Shown: positions 40,976 to 49,896, numbered from the stretch's first letter. The stretch is 64,000 nucleotides of DNA from Brevibacillus ruminantium (GCF_023746555.1 NZ_CP098755.1:2801001-2865000); one strand, 5' to 3'. Program-made: numbers and translations. Notes: generated by a model from the letters alone, not told the origin.

Positions 40976-41167
40976 GGACTACCCCTCCATCAATCCAATT
41001 ACGTGTACATGTATCCCTAGTATAAGTCACGAGACCAGCTATGAACAGGCCGAGGGCGGGCATATATTCAAACAGGGCAGCCCTTTTGGCTGAACGATGT
41101 TTACATTCAGCAGAGGACTGCCCCGTTTCACACCATTTATACAGATGACCGATCCCGATGAAAGCAT

Positions 41168-41356
41168 TTACTGAGTGTGCTTGTGATCGACAAGAATAAA
41201 TGTTCCGTTTTTCAAATCATGAGCCATGACGTCCATGATCTTTTCCAGTGAAAGAATCAATCGCTGCTGCTCTTCCTGGTCCTTCGCATGAAAAATGGGT
41301 ATGCCCCCTGAGATTTGCTCCGTACCCACAATGACAGCCCCTACAATCCTGCCCAT
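41168..41356 (-). CDS. Capping complex subunit for YIEGIA
   Basis: 62 residues starting MGRIVGAVIVGTEQISGGIP with FHAKDQEEQQRLILSLEKIM and ending in a His-rich tail. A small companion protein of this type follows YIEGIA genes in Bacilli and is annotated as their capping complex subunit. The ATG overlaps the YIEGIA stop (TAATG), so the two are translationally coupled. Probably a sporulation protein. Confidence 0.75.
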   Translation of the reverse strand: MGRIVGAVIVGTEQISGGIPIFHAKDQEEQQRLILSLEKIMDVMAHDLKNGTFILVDHKHTQ

Positions 41357-42270
41357 TAGTGCGTCTTCCCTCCTTTTTTATTCGCAGATGATTCAGATGG
41401 CATCCGCACTGCATTTTCCAGCACCGGTACATGGCGCAAAGCCTGTTTGGCGCTCTCTATATCGTTTATCTGTGGCAAGATAAAGACCGCCAACTCTCCG
41501 CTGTCGAGGTTTAGTTTAGTCATCGGGACCAAGGCCGGTTCCCCAGAGTCGCGATAAATCCCGAGAATCGTCGAGAGATTATGCAGAATCGCCTGCCGTT
41601 GTCCCAGATTGGCAATCGTCACACTCACGTTTTTATTCGACGGTTTGACGATCAGACCCCGTCCATGTTCGCGGATGATCTGCTGATTGCTCGGCAAGCC
41701 GACATTCATGATGTAGATGGAATCGACGAAGAGATCCGGACCTTCCATGCGAACGACCGCTTCCCTGATCTCGGCGATTTGCCCGAGATTTTTTCCGGAT
41801 TGAAAGATCTTGGCGATGAACAGGGAGAGCAGCCCTGTGATAATTCCCCAGTACCATTGAAAAATGATGGCAAAGAAAGCGGCCACGAAAGAACTGAATA
41901 TAACCAAGTAGTTTCGGCCTTCGAAGACCATGGCGATGCCTTCAATATAAGCCGTTCCCCTCGGTACAAGCTCCATCTCATCCACTTTTTCCAGACTTTG
42001 TCTCTCCATATTGCGAACATCGCGAAACTGTTGAGCTGCTACCGTCAGAAATGTGACGGCGGTATAGTTTTTATTGAGCAAAGCGGGTACGAGTATGGCG
42101 CCTAAGCCCGCTGCGATCACTGCCAATGAAAAATGAATCACTTTCCCGTGTGGATAGGTTGGGTATTGCCGATAATCCGTTCTGAGCATCATGAGACGCG
42201 AGATAATGCCAAAGAGAACACCAATAATGACTCCGATCGTTTCGGGCTCTGTCAAAAACCAAAACTTCAT
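41356..42270 (-). CDS. YIEGIA-domain membrane protein
   Basis: 304 residues carrying the family's name motif in GTAYIEGIAMVFEGRNYLVI. Two membrane helices lie near the N-terminus (GVIIGVLFGIISRLMM, HFSLAVIAAGLGAILVPALL) and two around 120-155. A cytoplasmic domain follows, with EIREAVVRMEGPDLFVDSIYI and NVSVTIANLGQRQAILHNLS. It pairs with the small capping subunit downstream. The biochemical role is unknown; the family is widespread in endospore formers. Confidence 0.88.
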   Translation of the reverse strand: MKFWFLTEPETIGVIIGVLFGIISRLMMLRTDYRQYPTYPHGKVIHFSLAVIAAGLGAILVPALLNKNYTAVTFLTVAAQQFRDVRNMERQSLEKVDEMELVPRGTAYIEGIAMVFEGRNYLVIFSSFVAAFFAIIFQWYWGIITGLLSLFIAKIFQSGKNLGQIAEIREAVVRMEGPDLFVDSIYIMNVGLPSNQQIIREHGRGLIVKPSNKNVSVTIANLGQRQAILHNLSTILGIYRDSGEPALVPMTKLNLDSGELAVFILPQINDIESAKQALRHVPVLENAVRMPSESSANKKGGKTH

Positions 42271-42363
42271 CCAATCCCTCTTTCATTTCATTGCTGAATA
42301 GCCCCATTATTTCCTTTGGGCCAAGATTGCAAACCCCCGAAACGCGCAAGCTGTCTGCAAGTA

Positions 42364-42400
42364 GAAAGGGGCTCTTCAGCTTCAACTGAAGAACCCCTGT
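42364..42400 (-). terminator. Terminator of the acetate symporter operon
   Basis: Stem AGGGGCTCTTCAG (42367-42379) / CTGAAGAACCCCT (42386-42398) just after the actP stop at 42416; the minus-strand exit is CTTTCTAC. Confidence 0.65.
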
Positions 42401-42415
42401 TTAATTGTTATGATT

Positions 42416-43951
42416 TTACGTCTCTGCACCCAGGCCAGTGTTTGCTTTTACATCAAGCTCTTCGTAACGGCCATCGATTGGCTCCGGCTTGGTCAAAAGT
42501 GAGACGATGACTGATGTAAGGAAGCCCAGCGGGACACTGATGATTCCCGGATTGGCCAGTGGGAACACGGCATTTTCTCCCATGACACTGGGGCCAAGCA
42601 TAACCAGTGAGACGGCACTGATGGTTCCGACCAGCATCCCGGAGACTGCCCCAGCCGTATTAAACCGTTTCCAGTACATGGAGAAAATGATGACCGGCAA
42701 GTTGGCGCTTGCAGCGATTGCGAAGGCAAGTGCAACCAGATAGGCCACGTTTTGCCCTTTGCCCAGGATACCGATCACGATGGACAGACCACCGATGACC
42801 AGTGCTGCACGCCGTGCGATCGTAAACTGTTTTTTCGGATCGGCTACGCCGCGCTTAAAGACGTTTGTATAAATGTCATGCGCAAAAGCGCCTGCAGCCG
42901 TAATCACGAGACCGGCAACAACAGCAACGATTGTCGCGAAGGAGACTGCCGCAATCGCCGCTTTAAAAATCTCTCCGCCGATCGTACCCGGTCCGCCACC
43001 CAAATACTGAGCCAAGAGCGGTGCAGCCATGTTTCCGCCTTTGTCTGCTGCACGTATCTCGTCAGGACCAACCAGGACGGATGCGCCGAAACCGACAAAG
43101 GCAATCAGGATGTAGAAAATTCCGATCAGAATCATACCCCAAATGACCGATTTACGCGCTTCTTGAGCAGTGGGAACCGTATAAAAACGAATCAGCAGGT
43201 GCGGCAGTCCGGCTGTACCCAAGATCAGGGCAATACCCAGTGAAATCAGGTCAATTGGATTTTTGTACAGTTTTCCAGGTGTCAGGAAGTCGGCCCCGTT
43301 CTTCTCGATGACCGCCCCAAACAGATTGGATGGATTAAATTTAAACATGAAGAAAAGAATTAGAATCAATGCGATTGTAGCGAACATCAGCAAAACCGCT
43401 TTGATAATCTGGACCCAACTGGTCGCCAGCATTCCGCCGAATAAAACATAAACAATCATGAGCACGCCAATGATAAGGACAGAGGCTTCATAGGGAATAC
43501 CGACCAGCAGCTGAATAATGACACCAGCACCCACCATCTGGGCGAGCATGTAAAACATCGTGACGACCATCGTCACAAAAGCGGTTGTCGTCCGTACAGG
43601 CGTCGGCTTCAAGCGATAGGCAAGCGCATCGGCCAAAGTAAATTTGCCGGAATTGCGAAGAGGTTCGGCAACGATGTATAAAACGACAACATATCCCATC
43701 AACCACCCAACCGCGTACATAAAGCCATCGTACCCGTTCAGGGCAACCAGTCCTGCAATACCCAGGAATGACGCTGCACTTAGATAGTCACCTGCAATCG
43801 CCAGCCCGTTCTGCCAGCCAGTCAACGTGCGTCCAGCCGCGTAAAAGTCCTCGGTACTCCGGTTTTTCTTGGAAGCCAGATAGGTAACGTACATCGTTAG
43901 TGCGATAATTGCCAAAAAAAGAACGATTCCGAAAATTTTTGCTGTACCCAT
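42416..43951 (-). CDS. actP: Cation/acetate symporter (ActP-type sodium:solute symporter)
   Basis: 511 residues with 13 predicted membrane helices of the SSS (LeuT-fold) family. STEDFYAAGRTLTGWQNGLA, IAGDYLSAASFLGIAGL, TPVRTTTAFVTMVVTMFYML and GGMLATSWVQIIKAVLLM are the sodium and substrate regions of ActP-like acetate/glycolate carriers. It is preceded by a DUF485 gene (2-base gap), the usual partner. It takes up acetate or related small carboxylates in symport with Na+ or H+. The product specificity is inferred from the family. Confidence 0.9.
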   Translation of the reverse strand: MGTAKIFGIVLFLAIIALTMYVTYLASKKNRSTEDFYAAGRTLTGWQNGLAIAGDYLSAASFLGIAGLVALNGYDGFMYAVGWLMGYVVVLYIVAEPLRNSGKFTLADALAYRLKPTPVRTTTAFVTMVVTMFYMLAQMVGAGVIIQLLVGIPYEASVLIIGVLMIVYVLFGGMLATSWVQIIKAVLLMFATIALILILFFMFKFNPSNLFGAVIEKNGADFLTPGKLYKNPIDLISLGIALILGTAGLPHLLIRFYTVPTAQEARKSVIWGMILIGIFYILIAFVGFGASVLVGPDEIRAADKGGNMAAPLLAQYLGGGPGTIGGEIFKAAIAAVSFATIVAVVAGLVITAAGAFAHDIYTNVFKRGVADPKKQFTIARRAALVIGGLSIVIGILGKGQNVAYLVALAFAIAASANLPVIIFSMYWKRFNTAGAVSGMLVGTISAVSLVMLGPSVMGENAVFPLANPGIISVPLGFLTSVIVSLLTKPEPIDGRYEELDVKANTGLGAET

Positions 43952-43953
43952 AC

Positions 43954-44268
43954 TCAGGCCCCCTTGCTCGTGTATTTCGTATGTTTGCTGACGATCTCTT
44001 TCGCCTTCTGATCAAATTTGCGTGCTTTGACGACATAGACAAAGGCAAGGGCCCATGCCACCAAGTAATAGCTGATGCCAAATAAATAACCAAAAGTAAT
44101 ATTAGAAAAAACGAAATGTCCCATCAAGCCTTTCGCGTAGCCGGCCATCAAAGGAAGGGCCAAGTAGTAACAGACAAACAACAAGACTATCGGCCAAAGA
44201 AACCATACCTTTGCTTTTTTGAACTGCCTGTACTCTTCTGATGCCGCGATTTTCTGATAATCATCCAA
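43954..44268 (-). CDS. DUF485 membrane protein, symporter partner
   Basis: 104 residues from TTG at 44268, six bases after AGAGGGGTG; upstream in-frame starts have no ribosome site. The two DUF485 helices are WPIVLLFVCYYLALPLMAGY and GYLFGISYYLVAWALAFVYVV, with the charged tail KARKFDQKAKEIV. DUF485 proteins are encoded directly before ActP in most bacteria and are thought to assist the symporter. Confidence 0.88.
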   Translation of the reverse strand: MDDYQKIAASEEYRQFKKAKVWFLWPIVLLFVCYYLALPLMAGYAKGLMGHFVFSNITFGYLFGISYYLVAWALAFVYVVKARKFDQKAKEIVSKHTKYTSKGA

Positions 44269-44395
44269 AGCAAACACCCCTCTTAACGATAATATGATCA
44301 GGTGTAATAACTTGATGAAAGACACTTGTCTATAAGTATAATTAAAAGTACTAAGTATTGCAAACATTTGGAATTAAAGGAGATCATTAGTGGCC

Positions 44396-44430
44396 AAAAA
44401 AAATACTGCCGATCCGATGACCGGCAGTAT
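44396..44430 (-). terminator. Strong terminator of the NlpC/P60 gene
   Basis: Stem ATACTGCCG (44403-44411) / CGGCAGTAT (44422-44430), followed by eight U on the minus strand. Confidence 0.88.
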
Positions 44431-44471
44431 CCCCCTCTTCTCAGTCAGGCTGTATGATTTTCACTTGATAC

Positions 44472-45341
44472 CTAGATAACGCGACGTGCAATTTCAAATC
44501 GCTTCTCCCAGGAAGTGCCGCGGAATGGCGTGGTGGTCACACCCGGTTTCCCGTACGTATGAAGCAGGGTATTGTTTCCTGCGTAAATCGCTACGTGCGT
44601 AATGCGGGGCGATGAGCTTCCATAGCTGCGGAAAAAGACCAGGTCGCCTTTTTGCAATTGATCCTTGGAAACCTTCTTCCCTACTTGGGATTGCTGGCGC
44701 GAGTCGCGAGGCAATGTGATCCCGGCCTCTTTAAAGACTCTTTGCGTGAATGATGAGCAATCAAATGTACTGGTCGTATTTTTGCTGGAGCCAAATTTAT
44801 AGGGAACCCCTTTATAAGCCAACCCGTTTGCAATAATCTGATCTGCCAGACTTGACGAAGACGCGCTTTTCTTTACCGGAGCCGAGAGCGTGCTGGTATT
44901 GTTGGTGTACGACTGCTGGTCAGAATTTATGGTGCTATTTTGATTTTTCGCGGCAAACAGATAATTGTTTGGGGCGAACTGATTGAAGGTGTACGCAGAA
45001 GTATCAATCTTCTCTCCTGGTGTTGCTTCCCCCCTATAAATTGCAGCACGATCCCCATATGTTGCGGTATCTGCGTTGCTTAAATTTTGATTGTCCCAGG
45101 CTTGCTGACCTTGATCGCCGTAATGTTGATCATCTGCCGTCACTTGATTATTGTCATCATTTCCCTGAATCGTCTGATTTTTTTGCTCCTGCATCATTTG
45201 AAGCCAAAAATCGTGCTGAGAATGGTGCTTGTGCGCTCCTTCAGCCCCTGCATAGGCTTGTCCTCCGAACAAAAGAGAGGTTCCCATCAAAAGTGCTACT
45301 ACCGTGTTTGTTTTCCCTTTCCAGTTGCGCTTTGTCATCAT
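44472..45341 (-). CDS. Secreted NlpC/P60 cell-wall endopeptidase
   Basis: 289 residues from ATG at 45341 (GAGGAGGAAAAG upstream). A signal peptide (KTNTVVALLMGTSLLFGGQAYA) is followed by a long Asn/Gln-rich linker region without recognisable domains. The C-terminal NlpC/P60 domain (about 175-289) carries the catalytic Cys in STFDCSSFTQ, His in PRITHVAIYAG, and a third polar residue in LLHTYG. Such enzymes cut gamma-D-Glu-diamino acid bonds in peptidoglycan. No SH3b or LysM anchor is seen. It is divergent from a two-component system that may control it; ATTCTACGGTAGAA and a related GGTAGAAT repeat lie upstream. Confidence 0.88.
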   Translation of the reverse strand: MMTKRNWKGKTNTVVALLMGTSLLFGGQAYAGAEGAHKHHSQHDFWLQMMQEQKNQTIQGNDDNNQVTADDQHYGDQGQQAWDNQNLSNADTATYGDRAAIYRGEATPGEKIDTSAYTFNQFAPNNYLFAAKNQNSTINSDQQSYTNNTSTLSAPVKKSASSSSLADQIIANGLAYKGVPYKFGSSKNTTSTFDCSSFTQRVFKEAGITLPRDSRQQSQVGKKVSKDQLQKGDLVFFRSYGSSSPRITHVAIYAGNNTLLHTYGKPGVTTTPFRGTSWEKRFEIARRVI

Positions 45342-45390
45342 CTTTTCCTCCTCTTGTAGGGAAATGGATCTGAGCTTTTCTTCGCTTTTC

Positions 45391-45445
45391 ATTCTACGGT
45401 AGAAAACTAAGATTCCCGGTAGAATTTGATTAGAATTTGATGAGA
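45391..45445. promoter_or_regulatory. Repeated ATTCTAC/GTAGAAT elements between the hydrolase and two-component genes
   Basis: TTCTACGGTAGAA (45392-45404) is an odd palindrome. It is followed by CGGTAGAAT (45417-45425), TTAGAATTTG and TGAGAAC, spaced at roughly 10-base steps. Direct repeats spaced one helical turn apart are typical OmpR-family binding sites. Inference only. Confidence 0.4.
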
Positions 45446-45495
45446 ACACTGTTGGTAGGATTTTTTTCCGATCAACCCAACAGGAGTTGGTTCAG

Positions 45496-46182
45496 ATGAG
45501 TTCCCCGGAACACAAAGGGCATGTGCTGCTGATCGAGGACGAAAGGAATTTGGCCCGGTATTTGCAACTGGAGCTTGAGAATGAAGGCTTTCGCATCGAT
45601 GTCGTCCATGATGGCGTCTCCGGTCTGGAAAAAGCTTTCGAACAGGAGTACGACTTGATTTTGCTGAACATCATGCTACCGGAGTTGTCTGGCATCGAAG
45701 TATGCCGCCGAGTCCGGGAAGCCAAGGATGTCCCGATCATCATGATCACCGCGAGAGGAGAGGTTCCCGACATTGTGACCGGTTTGGACAGCGGGGCCAA
45801 CGATTATTTGACCAAACCCTTCGCCATCGAAGAATTGTTTGCGCGAATACGAGTGCTTTTGCGAAATCGGGAGCCATCCACTCCGGCGGATATCACGGTT
45901 GGGGATCTGTGCATTCAGCCTGCCGCTCGCCGCGTATTCCGCGGGGAGGAAGAAATCGAATTGACCCCCCGTGAGTATGACCTGCTTGCCTATCTCATTC
46001 AAAACAAAGGACAGGCGTTGTCCCGTGAACAAATTCTCTCATCTGTTTGGGGGTTTGATTTTATGGGCAATACAAATGTGGTGGATGTGTATATCCGATA
46101 TTTGCGCAACAAGATTGAAAAAACCGGTTCCCCCAAACTGATACATACAGTCCGGGGTATTGGTTATACCCTGCGGGAATGA
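45496..46182 (+). CDS. OmpR-family response regulator with Asn at the phosphoacceptor site
   Basis: 228 residues from ATG at 45496 (AGGAGTTGG upstream; a TTG nine bases earlier would lie within the ribosome site). The receiver domain keeps the acidic pocket (LIEDERN) and the Lys of LTKPF, but the conserved phosphorylated Asp in the LLxxxMLP motif is Asn (DLILLNIMLPE; about N58), encoded AAC. The C-terminal winged-helix DNA-binding domain is complete (LTPREYDLLAYLIQNKGQ, VVDVYIRYLRNKIE). Either the regulator works without phosphorylation or this Asn is specialised. It forms an operon with the histidine kinase 24 bases downstream. Confidence 0.92.
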   Translation: MSSPEHKGHVLLIEDERNLARYLQLELENEGFRIDVVHDGVSGLEKAFEQEYDLILLNIMLPELSGIEVCRRVREAKDVPIIMITARGEVPDIVTGLDSGANDYLTKPFAIEELFARIRVLLRNREPSTPADITVGDLCIQPAARRVFRGEEEIELTPREYDLLAYLIQNKGQALSREQILSSVWGFDFMGNTNVVDVYIRYLRNKIEKTGSPKLIHTVRGIGYTLRE

Positions 46183-46206
46183 CAATCTGAAAAGGTGAAC
46201 CATGAC

Positions 46207-47631
46207 ATGTGGCGAAGAGGCTTTCGACGAAATACGTTAAAGTGGCGGCTTACCTTGTTGTTTACTTCGGCCATGCTCTTATTACTGCTCTTCCTCTCCG
46301 TGTTTGTTTTCTGGAGTACCTCCAGGCTCGTCACCCAGCATGAACAGCGATTGCTTGACCAAAAAACGTCGGCGATCGTTTCTGATTTACAAACGATTAG
46401 CTACGAGACCGTCGTCGATCCCTCTTATTTGAACGGACTGCTTATCAATTTTACCGATGTCAATCAATCCATTTTGCTGCTGGACCTATCCGGAAACAAA
46501 CTGGCTTCCTCTGTCGGGGCAGACTGGAATGTTGATGCGAATGACTTTGGGGAGACCATCCTCCAATCCAAGCAAACCATCATGCTGCCCTTCTCTGCTT
46601 CTCCCCTCATCTTGCAGGTCATGGAAAAAACAGTGCCGTTAGCATCTTTTTTCCAAATCCTCTCCACCATTCTTTTTTTCTCCTCGCTGTTTACCATTCT
46701 GCTCTCTGGCGCAGGAGGGTATATGCTGAGTACCTGGGGGCTGAAGCCGTTGGACGAACTGATTGCACAGATCCACTCGATCTCTCCCAGCCGCCTGTCC
46801 CAGCGACTCCGTCATCAATATGTAGAGAACGAGATCCATGAATTAATCGAAGCGTTTAATCAATTGCTTGATCGCGTGGAAGAGGCGATGGTCATGCAGA
46901 AGAATTTCGTCAGTGATGCTTCCCATGAGCTGCGCACTCCTTTGATGATCATCGACGGGTATGCAAGCCTGTTGCAAAGATGGGGAAAAGAAAAAACGGA
47001 GATCAGGGAAGAAGCCTTGGGTGCCTTGCGACAGGAATGCGAGAGATTGTTTCGTCTGGTTGACGACCTGCTCGCACTGGCCAAGCATCAGGATGTTTCA
47101 CGGACAAAGGCCGTCTTCTCTCTCCAACCATTATCGCCTCTGCTCGAAGAGGTCAGGCTGGCGTGGATGCCTATTTACTCCCGCAAGCTTTCTCTATTTT
47201 TTGACTGGGAAGAAGATCTCTGGCTGGTCATGGATCGTGAGCGGATCAGACAGCTTTTCGATATCCTGTTAGACAATGCGTACAAGTATACGGAGCAGGG
47301 ACAGGTGAAGGTAACCGTTGACAGTGACGAGGAATGGATTCACATCTGTGTCGAGGATACCGGAGTCGGAATACCGCCGAAGGATATTCCATTTGTATTC
47401 CAGCGGTTTTATCGGGTGGAAAAATCCCGAAATCGGAAAAAAGGCGGCAGCGGGCTTGGTTTAGCTATTGCGCAAGATATCGTCGATGAGCACAACGGAA
47501 TGATTCGGGTCGAGCCTTCACCCGGAAAAGGGGTCCGTGTCCATGTTTCCTTAAAAAAGGTGGATGACTCCAAGGAACCTGGCACCGAAACAAAAACGCT
47601 CTCCCCCTGTGAAGTGACCCCAAAAAGTTAG
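46207..47631 (+). CDS. Membrane sensor histidine kinase (C-terminus altered by an IS3 insertion)
   Basis: About 474 residues from ATG at 46207 (AAAAGGTG upstream; a GTG at 46195 is less likely). Two membrane helices (about 16-36 and 150-172) flank an extracytoplasmic sensor of about 110 residues. A HAMP domain follows, then HisKA with the phosphoacceptor His in SDASHELRTPL (about H240) and an HATPase domain (LLDNAYKYTEQG, DTGVGIPPKDI, GGSGLGLAIA). The last residues CEVTPKS are encoded by the IS3 end: without the element the frame reads ...KTLSP and then TGA. The kinase core is intact, so it is likely functional. Confidence 0.93.
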   Translation: MWRRGFRRNTLKWRLTLLFTSAMLLLLLFLSVFVFWSTSRLVTQHEQRLLDQKTSAIVSDLQTISYETVVDPSYLNGLLINFTDVNQSILLLDLSGNKLASSVGADWNVDANDFGETILQSKQTIMLPFSASPLILQVMEKTVPLASFFQILSTILFFSSLFTILLSGAGGYMLSTWGLKPLDELIAQIHSISPSRLSQRLRHQYVENEIHELIEAFNQLLDRVEEAMVMQKNFVSDASHELRTPLMIIDGYASLLQRWGKEKTEIREEALGALRQECERLFRLVDDLLALAKHQDVSRTKAVFSLQPLSPLLEEVRLAWMPIYSRKLSLFFDWEEDLWLVMDRERIRQLFDILLDNAYKYTEQGQVKVTVDSDEEWIHICVEDTGVGIPPKDIPFVFQRFYRVEKSRNRKKGGSGLGLAIAQDIVDEHNGMIRVEPSPGKGVRVHVSLKKVDDSKEPGTETKTLSPCEVTPKS

Positions 47632-47641
47632 ACAGTTTTTA

Positions 47642-48400
47642 TTAAGCAGTGCGCAAGGTTTGAGTTCGGTATTGCACTGGACTCAGACCTTTTAATTTTG
47701 TCTTGATTCGCTTGTTGTTATAGTAATCGATGTATTTTGCTAACTCTCGTTTAAATTGTTCCACACTTTCAAACTCTTGCGTATATAAGAATTCCGATTT
47801 TAAAGTTCCAAAGAAACTCTCCATCACAGCGTTGTCATAACAGTTTCCTTTTCGCGACATGCTCTGGGTGATGTTATTGTCTTTCAATACCTGTCGGTAT
47901 TGGTTCATCTGGTAATGCCAACCTTGATCCGAGTGAATCATCAATCTGTCTGTAGCGGTTAATCGTCGACATGCTTGTTCCAACATTTTAGACACAAGAG
48001 AATATCTTGGTCTTGTATCAACGGTATAAGCGATAATTTCTCCGTTATACAAATCTAACATTGGTGATAAATAGAGCTTTTCACCAAATAACTTAAACTC
48101 AGTTATATCTGTTACCCACTTCTCGTTTGGCTTTTCTGCATGGAAATCTCGGTTCAATAGATTCGGTGCTGTCTTGCCAACTTTCCCTTTATACGAGCGA
48201 TATTTTTTCATCCGAACTATGCTTTTTAAACCTAACTTGTTCATTAATCTCTGAACTTTTTTATGATTTACCAGATACCCCAGAATCCTCAGTTCATGCG
48301 TAATACGGCGGTACCCGTAGCGCCCTTTATGTTCATGGTAAATGACCTGAATCACTGCTTTTAATTCAGCATGTTTATCTGGACGATTGTTCATTTTCAC
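47642..48400 (-). CDS. IS3 transposase OrfB (DDE integrase domain)
   Basis: At least 252 residues with the full rve/DDE domain. Asp lies in WVTDITEF, a second Asp in IHSDQGWHY, and Glu in NAVMESFFGTLK. The N-terminal HTH_21 part is YRRITHELRILGYLVNHKKV. The same frame stays open upstream (…LKFAGIPRSTYYYYVK) into the end of orfA, so the active product is the OrfAB fusion made by programmed frameshifting, as in the IS150 group. Confidence 0.92.
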   Translation of the reverse strand: MKMNNRPDKHAELKAVIQVIYHEHKGRYGYRRITHELRILGYLVNHKKVQRLMNKLGLKSIVRMKKYRSYKGKVGKTAPNLLNRDFHAEKPNEKWVTDITEFKLFGEKLYLSPMLDLYNGEIIAYTVDTRPRYSLVSKMLEQACRRLTATDRLMIHSDQGWHYQMNQYRQVLKDNNITQSMSRKGNCYDNAVMESFFGTLKSEFLYTQEFESVEQFKRELAKYIDYYNNKRIKTKLKGLSPVQYRTQTLRTA

Positions 48401-48480
48401 ATAGTAATAGTAGGTACTGCGTGGAATGCCAGCGAATTTCAGTAAAGCTTTTACAGGGAATTCTGTCCTTAGCTCAAATA

Positions 48481-48990
48481 CTACTTGCGCTTTGTCTTGC
48501 TTTGTAATTTTTCCTTGCTTTGAACTAAGGCATTCAACTTTTTTAGGTAAGCATTCTCCATGCGTAAACGCTCTACTTCTTCCCGTAATGCCTCGACTGA
48601 GCCCTCAACAGGTATCCCCTTTTTAGTTTCTTTTTTCATGGTTGGACGCCCCTTTTTCTTCGATTGTAGGGCGTCTATTCCGAGTGAATGAAATTGTATT
48701 CTCCATTTCCGGATTAAAGCAGGAGAGGTGATTTGGAAAATGGCAGCAGTTTCATTCGGAGACGTCCCAAAATGATTCATATAATTGAGTACGTCTAGTT
48801 TAAATTGGGCGGAGTAGCTTGTATAGGATTTTCTAAATGCTTCTACACCATTGTGCTCGTATTGCTTCACCCAATTTCGAACGACGCTTTCTGTTGTACC
48901 CAGGGTCGTAGCAATCGATTCATAACTCTCTGTACCATCTAAATAGCGTAGAGCCGCCGACAATTTATCGTCAGCTGTAAATTTGGCCAT
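48481..48990 (-). CDS. IS3 transposase OrfA (helix-turn-helix)
   Basis: 169 residues from ATG at 48990. It has two helix-turn-helix domains (SYESIATTLGTTESVVRNWV and SPNETAAIFQITSPALIRKW) and a C-terminal leucine zipper (VEALREEVERLRMENAYLKK) for multimerisation. The end overlaps the OrfB frame near an A-rich stretch (GGAAAAAT), the likely slippage zone. Confidence 0.9.
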   Translation of the reverse strand: MAKFTADDKLSAALRYLDGTESYESIATTLGTTESVVRNWVKQYEHNGVEAFRKSYTSYSAQFKLDVLNYMNHFGTSPNETAAIFQITSPALIRKWRIQFHSLGIDALQSKKKGRPTMKKETKKGIPVEGSVEALREEVERLRMENAYLKKLNALVQSKEKLQSKTKRK

Positions 48991-49072
48991 AGAAAAACTG
49001 CACCTCCAAATGTTAGATATGTCTAACAAATGGGGTGCAGTTCACCTGAGGAAAGAGCGTTTTTCTGATTTT

Positions 49073-49549
49073 TTACTTGGGTTGAAAACCTTCTTCGCGC
49101 AAATAGCGTTCCGCTTCCTTGTAAGATTCAAAGGCTTCTTCCAGATTGCCGTTTGCGTAGACATTCCACAGCTCATCTTCATTTGCCAGCAGCAGGGTTT
49201 GGTTATGCGGCCCGACCCAAACCTCCTGATCCATTCCTTTCTCTTCTTCCGTCCTGGAGGCTGGCTCCGGTTTGCGGGAGAGATAGTCGATGGAGTCTCT
49301 GATAATCTTGCGAAGTGCATCTGCATCATACTCCCGTATATTGACCATGCCTTTGGGATCGGTCGCTTTTTTCGGCAGATGACCGGCGTAAACAAAGCCA
49401 TTGCCATTGGGATGGAGATGATGAACAACGATTTTTTTGTCATGTACACTCTCTTCGAAGTGAAAGTTGTAGCGACCGAGCGATACCGCCTTCTTATGTA
49501 GTTCCGGGAACGATTCAATAATAGCCAGCTTTTCCTCAAAAGTAAGCAT
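49073..49549 (-). CDS. Conserved hypothetical protein
   Basis: 158 residues from ATG at 49549 (GAGGAAGAA upstream). Opening MLTFEEKLAIIESFPELHKK, with AVSLGRYNFHFEESVHDKKI and VVHHLHPNGNGFVYAGHLPK. The strongly conserved-looking HHLHPNGNG block suggests a small nucleic-acid- or metal-binding domain. The middle is rich in Glu/Lys. It was convergent with the two-component operon before the IS3 insertion. Family not recognised. Confidence 0.7.
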   Translation of the reverse strand: MLTFEEKLAIIESFPELHKKAVSLGRYNFHFEESVHDKKIVVHHLHPNGNGFVYAGHLPKKATDPKGMVNIREYDADALRKIIRDSIDYLSRKPEPASRTEEEKGMDQEVWVGPHNQTLLLANEDELWNVYANGNLEEAFESYKEAERYLREEGFQPK

Positions 49550-49689
49550 TTCTTCCTCCAACCATCCAGTTTCATTATCAATGATCCACACATTATATCA
49601 CAGTGGAATAGAGGATTACCAACGGGGAATATCCCGCTTGCTGACGGGGATACTAGTTCCCAAAACTATTCTTGCGGGGTGGCAGCAGC

Positions 49690-49896
49690 ATGACAGATGA
49701 AAAAGTAACGATGAAAGTCAACGACAACGGCTCAATCAGGGTCACGGGTGATGTTGATCTGGTAGATGCAGTGGGTGGCCGTTTTCAGGTCGGCTCGACG
49801 TTTTCCCTTTGCCGCTGTGGCCAATCAGGGATCAAGCCATTCTGCGACGGCACGCATAAAAAAATCGGTTTCGAGAGTGCACCGCGCGCTACCTAG
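49690..49896 (+). CDS. CDGSH iron-sulfur domain protein
   Basis: 68 residues from ATG at 49690 (GGGGTGGCAGCAGC upstream). The CDGSH motif is present as LCRCGQSGIKPFCDGTHKKI: three Cys and one His coordinate a 2Fe-2S cluster. A short beta-strand head (VNDNGSIRVTGDVDLVDA) precedes it. Probably a soluble redox or cluster-carrier protein. Monocistronic, with a terminator at 49927-49962. Confidence 0.92.
   Translation: MTDEKVTMKVNDNGSIRVTGDVDLVDAVGGRFQVGSTFSLCRCGQSGIKPFCDGTHKKIGFESAPRAT

Larger units (their letters stand above)
47610..49044 (-). mobile_element. IS3-family (IS150-like) insertion sequence
   Basis: 1435 bases bounded by imperfect inverted repeats (TGAAGTGACCCCAAAAAGTT at the left; complement TGAACTGCACCCCATTTGTT at the right). 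A 4-base target duplication CCTG is present at 47606-47609 and 49045-49048. It carries orfA and orfB in overlapping frames. Intact repeats and reading frames suggest a recent insertion. Confidence 0.92.
47592..49064. terminator. Original two-component terminator, split by the IS3 element
   Basis: AAAAACGCTCT (47592-47602) left of the insertion is the exact complement of AGAGCGTTTTT (49054-49064) right of it. Joined, these arms form a bidirectional hairpin terminator with a short C-rich loop that contained the kinase stop codon. The element now keeps the arms about 1.45 kb apart. Confidence 0.75.
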
